Assembly: GCF_018294505.1 (NCBI RefSeq)
Contig: NC_057802.1
Span: 313,338,209-313,402,208 of the forward strand
Source of the DNA: Triticum aestivum
Taxonomy: Eukaryota; Streptophyta; Magnoliopsida; Poales; Poaceae
Direction of reading: 5' to 3'
Length of the DNA: 64,000 bases
Below, in pieces: positions 21,215-31,083 of this stretch (its first letter is position 1; each line of letters begins with the position of its first letter). Below the pieces are notes generated by a model. That model was not told the origin of the DNA and searched no databases. It saw nothing but the letters and a program-made list of their open reading frames with translations. Made by a program: the position numbers and the translations under genes.

Positions 21215-22131
21215 CGCGGAGCGTGCGGGCGCTATTCACGCACGAGAGCACAGCCCGGTTCAAGTCCAGGATGTCCGGTTCCGCTTGCAGGAGGGCCTCG
21301 ATGGCAGTGGCATCCGCGCGCTCCGCGTCGAGTTGAGCTTCCGCCACCTGGTTCAAGTCCAGGACATCCGGTTCCACCTGCAGGAGGCCTCGATGGCAGT
21401 GGCATCCATGCGCTCCGCGTCGAGTTGAGCCTCCGCCGCCCGGTTCAAGTCCAGGACATCCGGTTCCGCCTGCAGGAGGCCTTGATGGCAGCGGCATCCA
21501 CGCGCTCCACGTCAAGTCGAGCCTCCGCCACCCGGTTCACATCCACGACACGGTTCTGCCTGCAGGAGAGCCTCGATGGCAGCGGCATGCGCGCGCTCCA
21601 CGTCGAGTTGAGCCTCCGCCTCCCGGTCCTCCTTTAGTAACGCCAGGTTGAACCGCTGGTCCGCCTGCACCATGGGGGACCCGGACGCCGGCACGAAGTC
21701 GACATCCATCGTCTCATACGCATCGGGGGCCATCTGCGCCGCGACCTCCGCCATGAACATTGGGTCGACTTCCTCCTTCTCGGAGCTTGGCTCCAGAGAA
21801 CTCGGGGATTGGCCCGTCGCAAAGCGAGCTTGGGAATGGAGGTCTATGGCGCCGACTGCTGCTGCGATTTCTGCGTGGCGCTCCGGCATCAGCATCTTGT
21901 AGTACGTGATCTTGCGGTGCACCATGGCTTTCCAGCGAACTAGGGGACGCTTGATGTGGGCTAGGGGATCGAAAGGTGGGGGAATGGGCTGGAGAGGAGG
22001 TGTGGTTTTGGGGCAGTGGCTGGCGTAGGCTGAGCAGCGAAGGTTCTGCTGTGAATAGTGGTTCCGGTGACGACCGGTTAATCGGTTTTGACTGTACATC
22101 GCTCTTGTCACGTTCGCGTTGCACCTCGGCA
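21215..22131 (-). pseudogene. Hypothetical Glu/Ala-rich protein gene remnant
   Basis: A long minus-strand open stretch (from ATG 22131 or, more plausibly, ATG 21925 in MVHRKITYYKMLMPERHAEI) encodes a helical protein with the acidic segment SSEKEEVDPMFMAEVAAQM and the repeated motif AEAQLD(A/V)ERA followed by IEALLQAEPD. The motif comes from ~92-bp tandem repeats. Because three of the four units are not multiples of three (92, 92 and 91 bp), the frame changes from unit to unit, so the reading frame stops at 21512. The oldest unit still reads DILDLNQVAEAQLDAERADA in another frame. Composition resembles other Ala-rich grass gene-like repeats, but I know no named family. It could be a lineage-specific protein decayed by repeat slippage. 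Confidence 0.45.
21257..21624 (-). repeat. ~92-bp tandem repeat, four units
   Basis: Units start at 21257, 21350, 21442 and 21534 and end at 21624 (lengths 93, 92, 92, 91). Each reads GGTTCA(A/C)(G)TCCA(C)GA... GCAGGAG then CTCGATGGCAG on the plus strand. Only the 93-bp unit keeps frame. Confidence 0.85.
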
Positions 22132-22260
22132 TGATGGACCCTCCACATCGCTCACCGAATGGAACGCGCTTTGTCTTGCGTTTTCGCTCGCTTGTGGGAC
22201 CGCAGTTGAGAGCAAACCGACGTCTCTCCCCCTCCCCCGCCCGCGTCATTTATACTACTA

Positions 22261-22300
22261 CTCCCTCCGTTTTATGTGGAGTAAATAAAAACAGAGGGAG
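22261..22300. mobile_element. 40-bp Stowaway-like micro-MITE
   Basis: Starts CTCCCTCCGT, ends ACAGAGGGAG, and is flanked by TA on both sides (22259-22260, 22301-22302). The inner part (GTGGAGTAAATAAAA) matches the right end of the 162-bp Stowaway at 24270, so it looks like an internally deleted copy. Confidence 0.8.
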
Positions 22301-22447
22301 TATACTACGGATGAGGATCCCCTGACCTGGCCGAACCCATTGAGTAACTAACATGCGATGCCTAGCAAGCATGTGGCTCGCCAGTCAGTGACCAAAAGGG
22401 AGGGTAAGGCAGGGATACCTACGTCAGAGGATCCACTTCCATTACTA

Positions 22448-23012
22448 CTCCCTCCTTCCATCTATACAGGGCCTAATGCGTTTTTCGAGGCTAAATTTGA
22501 CCAAATGTTAGAGTAATAATATATGACATGCAACTTACACAAAGCATACGGTCAAATTCGTATGTGAAAGGAGCTTCCAATGATATAATTTTCACATTAT
22601 ACATCTCATGTACTATTAATCTTGTCAATAGTCAAAGGCGGTTTTGAAAAACGCATTAGAGCATGGTTAATAATGTAGTCGGCTGTTGGCTATAAAGATA
22701 TGCCACCTCACTTAGAGCCATCATAAAAATACTCATATAAGTAATAGGTTGGCTCTTAGAATGGCTATTAGGTTGGCTCTAAGCATTTAATATTTGCATG
22801 AGCAAGGTATATGATTGGAAGAGAGTTGCATGCATACTATTTTTTCTTGATTTATGTGTTATAGCCGGGCTGTAGAATAAGAGCCCGCTTCACTCTCTCT
22901 CCTCTCTTCTCACTCCTCCAAGTAGGATTTTAATGACATGGCAAGTCTTATAGCCTGCTGACTAGGCCTTATTAGACTTGCTCTTAGGCCCTATATAAAT
23001 GGAAGGAGGGAG
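22448..23012. mobile_element. Stowaway-like MITE interrupted by another MITE
   Basis: Ends CTCCCTCCTTCCAT and ATGGAAGGAGGGAG are inverted, with TA at both flanks (22446-22447, 23013-23014). The inner sequence before and after the insert also pairs (GGGCCTAATGCGTTTTTC against GAAAAACGCATTA plus GGCCC). Without the 325-bp insert the element is about 237 bp. Confidence 0.85.
22659..22983. mobile_element. Tourist/Harbinger-like MITE nested in the Stowaway
   Basis: Terminal inverted repeats GAGCATGGTTAAT and ATTAGACTTGCTC, with TTA at both flanks (22656-22658 and 22984-22986), the target preferred by PIF/Harbinger MITEs. Confidence 0.8.
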
Positions 23013-23014
23013 TA

Positions 23015-23539
23015 CTATGAGCACTGCATACTCTACTACAGATGTTGTTAGTACTCCACTAGTACTATTGGACAGGGAGCTTAAAAAGTTACTATTGGAC
23101 TAGCTATACGTGGCGAAATCATAGTAGGAAGAGCATGCACGAGAACAAGCACATTCACGTGTTTGAAAAAAAAATTGGAAACCATCTCTGTTTGAATACA
23201 AATCTAGGAGTACGTACAAATCTAACAATATTGATTGGGCGTTGTTGAATGTTGATGCTTTTTCTGTAAGTTTGATCAAAGTAGATATACTTTGACTACA
23301 CATAAAACTTATATGTAAACTAGAAAGGATCCGAAGGAGTATATTGTAAGTTCAAAAGTGAAACAAACATTGAATACCCTTTATATGTAAACTAGAAAGG
23401 ATTTGCGGATGCTATGATCACCGGTTCAAAATTTTGAATCCGCCTTAGGTATCACACATGCACCCACTCGTTCTCTCTCGGTTTCATCTCGGGGTCCAGA
23501 GATCGATTAAAAGAGGACTAGGGTGGGTACAATACGTTT
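23015..23539. other. Intergenic DNA
   Basis: No gene. A TATATGTAAACTAGAAAGGAT segment occurs twice (about 23310 and 23382). Confidence 0.3.
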
Positions 23540-23836
23540 NNNNNNNNNNNNNNNNNNNNNNNNNNNNNNNNNNNNNNNNNNNNNNNNNNNNNNNNNNNNN
23601 NNNNNNNNNNNNNNNNNNNNNNNNNNNNNNNNNNNNNNNNNNNNNNNNNNNNNNNNNNNNNNNNNNNNNNNNNNNNNNNNNNNNNNNNNNNNNNNNNNNN
23701 NNNNNNNNNNNNNNNNNNNNNNNNNNNNNNNNNNNNNNNNNNNNNNNNNNNNNNNNNNNNNNNNNNNNNNNNNNNNNNNNNNNNNNNNNNNNNNNNNNNN
23801 NNNNNNNNNNNNNNNNNNNNNNNNNNNNNNNNNNNN
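23540..23836. other. Assembly gap (297 N)
   Basis: Unknown sequence. Apparent ORFs across it are meaningless. Confidence 0.99.
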
Positions 23837-24269
23837 GGGTCATTTCTATCATAGAAACAGACCAAACCTTTATCTCCTTACACGATACACAATTGATCTC
23901 TCAACATCAATCGATCTCGTCAAGATGTGTCGGGGCATGAACCGAATGGGATGTCAAAACTAAGACGGGAAGCGACATGTAGTGGAGGCAAAGTGAAACT
24001 TTAAACGAACCGTTTGTTTGTATGCATGACAGACAAATTACAACATTGGAAATACAGGCATGGTCTAGGCCCCCATGCGAATGATACTCGGCGGAATGTT
24101 CAAATGAGGCATGCGGGAGGATGGACTCGACCGGAGGGCGGCATGATCGATGGAGAAGAGGGTTGGAAAGGAATGAGAAATAAGCAACGCCACATGATTA
24201 TACTTGAACGGCTCAAATAAGCAATAAGTTGTCTCGTTTTCCCTTCCGTCTTGGTCATGGATTAAGATA
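23837..24269. other. Intergenic DNA
   Basis: No feature supported. Confidence 0.3.
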
Positions 24270-24431
24270 CTCCCTCCGTTTTTATTTACCCTACATATTA
24301 GGTTTGACTGAATCTAATGGTATTGATTTGTTATTGTATATGTTATTATTTATGTCTATAAACTTTGTCAAAGTTTACAAAGTTTGACTTTGAGCAAAGC
24401 TAAAATGCGGAGTAAATAAAAACAGAGGGAG
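24270..24431. mobile_element. Stowaway MITE (162 bp)
   Basis: Inverted ends CTCCCTCCGTTTTTATTTAC and GTAAATAAAAACAGAGGGAG, TA at both flanks (24268-24269, 24432-24433). The inner part has the usual AAACTTTGTCAAAG and TTTGACTTTGAGC words. Confidence 0.9.
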
Positions 24432-24619
24432 TACGCAGGGACTAGTATAGTTACTACTGTCAGAACATGGTAAGTTGGACCCCCTAAATGCGGGCACGGA
24501 CCGGGCACACCTCAATTATTGCTTCAAACAGTCGGACACCTACATTAGCACACCATCCGGCTACTTAATCAAGTGTTACGCTTCACTAGTTGAAAATAAA
24601 AAAGGTGGTACCGTACCCA

Positions 24620-25850
24620 AAACAACCACACTTGGGGCTAGGGTAACAACTTGGAACTGTACCACATTTGAACCAGGGCACAAAAACCACCTGTTCTGGA
24701 CCTAATGCGCAACGCGGAGCATTGACGCTCGAATTTGGCCGGGAAACAGGGAAACCGACATCTGGGGCACACCTTCGGGATGATGTGGCGAAGACTAGTC
24801 CAATGGAGGAGCTGGCCCACGACCTCCTCGCCACCGGCAACCGTTCATGTGAGTCATGGGGGCCAGCAACATGGCGCAGCTCCCGCACCGCCTCTGGACA
24901 CGGCGACCGCGATGAGCGACACGCTCATCGTCGCTGGACACGGTCGGCTTCAATGTGCCGATGGTGGCGTTAGCACTGTGGCACGACCAACAGATCAACA
25001 CCCGGCTCGTCGAGGATGCACGGGGCGCCGAAGTGCGCGCCGTGATGCATCCGCGGAGTGGTGTAGCGCGGCCAACTGCATCCCCAGGACCTGAGACCAT
25101 GCTGGGTCTTCTTCCTTTTTTAATGACATGTGGGGATCGCATGTGAGCAAAGGGCATCTCCAAGGTTCCATGACCGTAGCTGACTACCTTGGCACACCAA
25201 AAATCCTCATCCCTCGTGCCGTGTCACGGTGCGTTCCCAGCCGGCGCCAGCTGCCCGCATTCATGTCGTCCATCCGTATGCCGTCGTTAAGAGGCTCGGT
25301 GCCCGAGGAACCAACTCCGGCAACTTAATGACGCACCCGGACGCTTGGCCTCATCGGAATGCGCTACTTAAAGAGGCAATGCCCAGCTAAACTCCACACC
25401 ATAGCGCATCGTCCTGCTACCTGGCACCACATCTGCCATGACCGCGAGCGCGAACACTCTGCGGGAGAGCTTGTCTTTGGGGATGAAGCTCGAGGTCGCC
25501 GCCCTCTCTCAAGTCACCGCTCGCGACGCAGTAGCGGCATAGCCGGACGCGGTCGCGACTGCACAAGCGGTGGCCACGCTGGCGGCCGACGACGGGAGCA
25601 CCATCAGCCACGCGTCCTACTTGCTGTCGTCCAACGTCCGGCACCGCCGAGGTTGGGGACTCCTCCGAGGATGAGTAGGGCATGGGAGGCGGCAGGGCAT
25701 GGTGTGCCAACTGGCCGGTCAGTCTCCCGTGTTCTACTCTTCCTTGCCGGAGACCGCACCTTCACTTCACGGGTCTTGAACCCCGCCCCCATACATGGAG
25801 ATCGCAGATGGAGGACGTTGGTCGCTGCCATAGAATAGGTTTAGGGTCGG
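24620..25850 (+). pseudogene. GC-rich gene remnants, one part like a UDP-glycosyltransferase
   Basis: At 24925-25050 the plus strand reads VGFNVPMVALALWHDQQINT followed by RLVEDARGAEVRA. This resembles the second half of the plant UGT signature box (VPMVA..LW.DQ.TNA, then VE..WG.GVR). Upstream sequence does not give a clean Trp-Cys-Pro-Gln or HCGWNS part in any frame, so at best it is a short decayed piece. A second stretch from ATG 25438 (MTASANTLRESLSLGMKLEV) is Ala-rich and broken by a TAG near 25540. No introns or promoter recognised. It could also be unrelated Ala-rich repeat DNA. Confidence 0.3.
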
Positions 25851-25899
25851 GTTTCTTTTTTCTGTCCTATAAAAGTTCGAAATGTAATGAAAATATGTC

Positions 25900-26055
25900 G
25901 TGTTTGCATTAATCTCGTCTGGTGTATATGAACTTTCACAATAATAGTAAGATATATTGTGGGAGTATATGGAATGATGATTCGTTTTTGTGTGTATAAA
26001 CTTAGAAGGTTTGACCCGAGACAAAGCTAACATGCGGAGTAAATAAACACATAGG
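25900..26055. mobile_element. Decayed Stowaway MITE, right part
   Basis: The stretch TTTGACCCGAGACAAAGCTA followed by ACATGCGGAGTAAATAAACA aligns with the right half of the MITE at 24270-24431. The terminal GAGGGAG is mutated to ATAGGGTC and the left end is unclear. Confidence 0.5.
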
Positions 26056-26571
26056 GTCTAGATACACAATTTATCTTAGGCACTCCAATAGTACATCCAC
26101 TACACCTTCACGCATTTCACATCTTTCTACATCTGTGGGAACCTACAAAAGGGTTAACGTAAATTGCCTCTCTCTCTCTCTCCCCCCTGATTTTCATGGT
26201 GGTGGACCCCTCCCTCCCCCCAATTTACAATCAACAGCTCACACGTTTCACATTATGTTAATTACGTAACTAGGATTACATAGGTGTAGCATTATTCGTC
26301 CTAAAAAAACCAACTAAGCCAACCTCCTAGCATATCGCGTGGGAAAAGACCCGGCCGCACCGTTTTAGTCGGGATTACCGGATTATTAGTAGTAGTATCG
26401 ATGGATCGCGCGAAGCACCAAGTTTTTTTAGGGGGCGAAGCACCAAGTTTAAAAGGAAAAAGGCGGTACACTCACAGCACCCCTATCACGGTCGCATTGC
26501 ACCCCACACACGGTCGGTCTTGCACACGGCTCACGCGAACGGAACACGCTTCGGCTTAACTCTTCACTGAC
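26056..26571. other. Intergenic DNA with (CT)n
   Basis: (CT)n at about 26161-26182 and a stretch related to 19.0 and 20.5 kb (GTGGGAAAAGACCCGG, then ATCGATGGATCGCGCGAAG). No gene. Confidence 0.35.
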
Positions 26572-26844
26572 NNNNNNNNNNNNNNNNNNNNNNNNNNNNN
26601 NNNNNNNNNNNNNNNNNNNNNNNNNNNNNNNNNNNNNNNNNNNNNNNNNNNNNNNNNNNNNNNNNNNNNNNNNNNNNNNNNNNNNNNNNNNNNNNNNNNN
26701 NNNNNNNNNNNNNNNNNNNNNNNNNNNNNNNNNNNNNNNNNNNNNNNNNNNNNNNNNNNNNNNNNNNNNNNNNNNNNNNNNNNNNNNNNNNNNNNNNNNN
26801 NNNNNNNNNNNNNNNNNNNNNNNNNNNNNNNNNNNNNNNNNNNN
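26572..26844. other. Assembly gap (273 N)
   Basis: Unknown sequence. It may hide the left terminus of the second CACTA element. Confidence 0.99.
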
Positions 26845-27674
26845 AACCGCTCTTCGGCCAACTAGCCAATAATATTCCCCAAATCCCGCTCCCCCCGGCC
26901 CCCTCCACTGCATTCGCTCTGCCAAAGCCGCCCACCCTGCCGCGCCGATACGTTGGCGCCGTGGTTCATCGAGGGGACGCAGGGCGATCCTCTCGCTCCC
27001 ACGGTACACTCTCATAGGATGTCGTCCTCTAGCCACGCCGCCACCGCTGGCGACATTCTTGTGGAGACGCACGGTGGTCAGCGCTGCCACCGTTGGCGAT
27101 GTTCGTGTGGAGACGCACGGCGGTCAGCTTCTCCCACGGTACACGTATTCTAGACTGAGGCCCCGTGCATGTCAGTGTAGCGCTGAATGTTAGCTGATAG
27201 ACGCCATTAATCTCACTGTTTGCCGAAGTAGTTTACAGTCAATATGCTCTGCTTAAGAAGCTTCCTTGCCCTGTTCTGCACTCGATCTGCTTAGCTAAGA
27301 TGGCATGCCAAGCCCGATTAGTTGCTAAAATATCCAGCCATATATTTATTGTGACGTAGATTGCCATGGTCTAGTAGCCAATCTGTTAGGTGAAATAGCT
27401 CTACACTGTTTTATACTCGATCTTTGTTGCTGAGATGGCCTTTGATGGCTGTGTGCTCAGCCTCATTGACTGCTGAAAAAGCCTGCCATAATTTAGCACT
27501 CAAATCTGTTTATTGAATTAGCTTTACATATATTTCGTTACTTAGATCTACTTGTCCAAATATCTTACCATAGCTTTAGACATTGACCTAGGTATTTTTT
27601 TCTGGACTTCATAATAAAGCATATATGTTTTTCCTGCAATATCTAGTAGAAGAACTAATTTGTATGTCTAACAG
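26845..27674. other. 5' region of the TNP2 gene
   Basis: GC-rich up to about 27150 with two GGCGA..TTCGTGTGGAGACGCACGG-like repeats (27046 and 27094), then AT-rich with TGCTTAGCTAAGATGGC-like repeated words, as in an intron-containing leader. Probably the promoter and first intron of the transposase gene. Confidence 0.35.
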
Positions 27675-30299
27675 ATGGATAGGACTTGGACTTGGATAAC
27701 TTCTGCTCAAAGATCCTCCCCTGCATATGTCGAGGGGGTTAAAAACTTCATGAACTTTATCAGAGCTGAGTACGGTGGTCCGAAATCAGATGTGCTCTGC
27801 CCGTGTAGCAGTTGTATGAATTCAGTTACAAGACCCCAGTCAACTGTGCAAAATCATCTACACTTGTATTGGATGTCGGTCCCATATACTAGGTGGGTTC
27901 ATCATGGTTAAGCTGTGATCGTCAATGTTACTTACTATGTGGAAGCAGCAGATCACCATCTTGATCTGCCTGAGTGGAAGAGGAGGAGGAGGTGGTGGTG
28001 GAAGAGCCAGTGAGTTTGACCAACATTGAAACAATGCTACGAAATGCTCATGCATTTCGTGAACTTTCACCTGCAGAAGAAAAACGGTGGGACCGCATGT
28101 TGGAACAATGCAACGTGGCTGTCACCCCAGGAAATAGGCTGTCAGTATTCTCAGCTATGGTCACCTTTCTTCAGGTGAAGACATCTGAGCGGATGACCAA
28201 CAAATCATTTGATGCGATGTTGGCTGCTTTCCGCAAACTTTCCCAGATGAATCTGAGCTGCCACACACCTATAGTAAAATGAAGAATTTCCTTCGTGTAG
28301 TTGGAATTGGATATGATCCATGTTTTTAAGAATAATTGTGTTCTGTTCCAGAAGGATTATGCCAATTTAAGTGAATGCCCAAAATGCAAATCATCAAGAT
28401 GGAAAGATGGTGATGTTGTGAAGAGGATTCCTCATAATGTTCTGATACATTTTCCAATCATAGCAAGATTGCAAAGGTTGTTTCATGATGCTGAAACAAG
28501 AGAGGATGTAGTGTGGCATTCTAGGAACCAGGAGTACATAGATCAGAATGTAATGAGCCATCCATCTCATGGTAGTGACTGGAAAAGCTTCAATCAGAAA
28601 CACAAAAAGTTTGCTGCTGACCCGAGAAACATTAGACTTGGCTTAGCTTCAGATGGATTTAACCCATTTAGCCACTAGAGCGCCACATATAGCATGTGGC
28701 CAGTGCTTGTTATCCCTTATAACATGCCTCCAAATGTATGCACCAAAGAATCAAACTACATGATGGTCTTGCTCATCCCAGGTCCAAAAAGTCATGGAAA
28801 GGATTTTGATTTATTCATGGAGCCTCTTGTGGAGGAACTTCAACAGCTATGGAGGGGTGTTCTCACTCGAGACCTATATAGCAGCCCACCAGCTTATTTC
28901 TTTCTGCATACTTTTATAATTTGTGCATCCATGATTATCCGGCTTTGGGCACTATGTCAGGGCGAACGACACATGGTTACAATGCATGTGTTCGCTCTGA
29001 CAGGAATCCGTTGTCATACGCAATACTTAGCAAGATCTGTTACATTGGACACCGCCGTTTCCTTGCCAAGGACAAGCCGCGTCCTACAAAATACCAAAGA
29101 TATGTGTTCAATGCAAAGCATGAAAACTGTGATGCACCAAAGAGGCTCACCGCCGGTGAGTTGCAAGTGGAATTAGAGAAGGTCAGGCATATTACACCAG
29201 GAAACCATCCTGATAATGGTAGCGGGAAAAGGAAGCGCGGCAGGGCAGAAGAGAGATTATTGTTTACCCGCAGGTCCACTTTGTGGGACTTGGAGTATTG
29301 GAAAGATTTGGATCTGCAGCATAATCTTGAGGTGATGCACATCGAGAAAAATATATGTGACAGCATTATGGGCACACTTCTTAATATTGAAGGCAAGAAG
29401 AAAGGTACCTTAAAATTTAGGATTGATTTGACACACCTGGGTATCAGAAAGGATTTGCAAGTGCAAGATGAAGGTAAACCACGGGATATGGCACCAGCTG
29501 TGTACGTCTTGGACAAGGTAAAAATAAAAGAATTCTGCGAGGTCCTGTCACGTGTGAGATTCTCACATGGATTTTCTTCCAACCCTGAAAGGAGAGTGTC
29601 ACGACCGGTTTTCCAATAAAACACTTATTGAGAAACCGATCCCTTTAACGGACCAGTAGAGAAGAATCCTTCTCACTGGTAGACAAATTCTTGATTACAG
29701 AAATATCCAGGAGTACTAAATATAATACAAGGTTGAGCAGAGGCTGCTCAACAATTTATTACAAGCACGCCGATATTATACATAAAGGCGGATATGACAC
29801 AAGGGATATGGTGGCATAACTACTGACTCGTAATAAAAGTGGGTGTGGATATGTCACGGTGAAGTGGGTGACAGGACTCCTAAATCTTACAGCTCATCGA
29901 GCGTCGGAGTGAGGCTCGAGGACTTTTATTGTGGGTGGCGGAAGCGTATATACTACAAGTGACCAATTCCAGGATCGCATGGGGACTGACTGGGACTCCT
30001 CTAGGCGTCGGACTCGCTATCGAACTCATCATCCATGAGATCGCCTTCGTCGACATCTGGCCAAATCAACAAGCCAGGTGAGTACTATGAAAGTACTCGC
30101 AAGACAGTTTGGACATAAGATATAACAAATGCAAACATGATGCACATGAGCAGATTAATAATGCGCACTCCGATAATAAACTTTGCACTGCAAGGAAATA
30201 AAAAGGAAGTCGGGCGGTAGTCCTCCCGAAATCCCAATGTAATACTGAAGGCCAATCGAGTGTCTGAAATGACTCCTCGAAAGGGTACAAATAAATTAA

Positions 30300-31083
30300 C
30301 AATGCCGCAGTCGGGCGTCAGGGCGACACCACATAAAGGGCTTATAATGGAATATAAACGACAGTGCGTGCCACAGTCGGACGTCTGAGCGACATCACGT
30401 AAAGGGCTTATATCNNNNNNNNNNNNNNNNNNNNNNNNNNNNNNNNNNNNNNNNNNNNNNNNNNNNNNNNNNNNNNNNNNNNNNNNNNNNNNNNNNNNNN
30501 NNNNNNNNNNNNNNNNNNNNNNNNNNNNNNNNNNNNNNNNNNNNNNNNNNNNNNNNNNNNNNNNNNNNNNNNNNNNNNNNNNNNNNNNNNNNNNNNNNNN
30601 NNNNNNNNNNNNNNNNNNNNNNNNNNNNNNNNNNNNNNNNNNNNNNNNNNNNNNNNNNNNNNNNNNNNNNNNNNNNNNNNNNNNNNNNNNNNNNNNNNNN
30701 NNNNNNNNNNNNNNNNNNNNNNNNNNNNNNNNNNNNNNNNNNNNNNNNNNNNNNNNNNNNNNNNNNNNNNNNNNNNNNNNNNNNNNNNNNNNNNNNNNNN
30801 NNNNNNNNNNNNNNNNNNNNNNNNNNNNNNNNNNNNNNNNNNNNNNNNNNNNNNNNNNNNNNNNNNNNNNNNNNNNNNNNNNNNNNNNNNNCACAGTGCG
30901 ACGTCTGAGCGACATCACATAAAGGGCTTATATCAAAAGTGAATAACAAGAGTGCCACAGTCGGACGTCTGAGCGACATCACATACAGGGCTTATATCAA
31001 AAGTAAATAACAAGAGTGCCACAGTCGGACGTCTGAGCGACATCACATAAAGGGCTTATATTTCATAACTCGATATTCCAGTA
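30300..31083. repeat. 64-bp tandem repeat with assembly gap inside
   Basis: Units with CACAGTCGGACGTCTGAGCG then CATCACATAAAGGGCTTATA start at 30892, 30956 and 31020 (64 bp apart), and diverged units lie at about 30303 and 30371. The 477-N gap 30415-30891 lies within the array. Confidence 0.85.
30415..30891. other. Assembly gap (477 N)
   Basis: Lies inside the 64-bp array; true length unknown. Confidence 0.99.

Noticed and set aside
23458..23963. ORFs of about 120-160 codons
   Set aside because: Spanning an assembly gap; the flanking residues have no similarity to anything.
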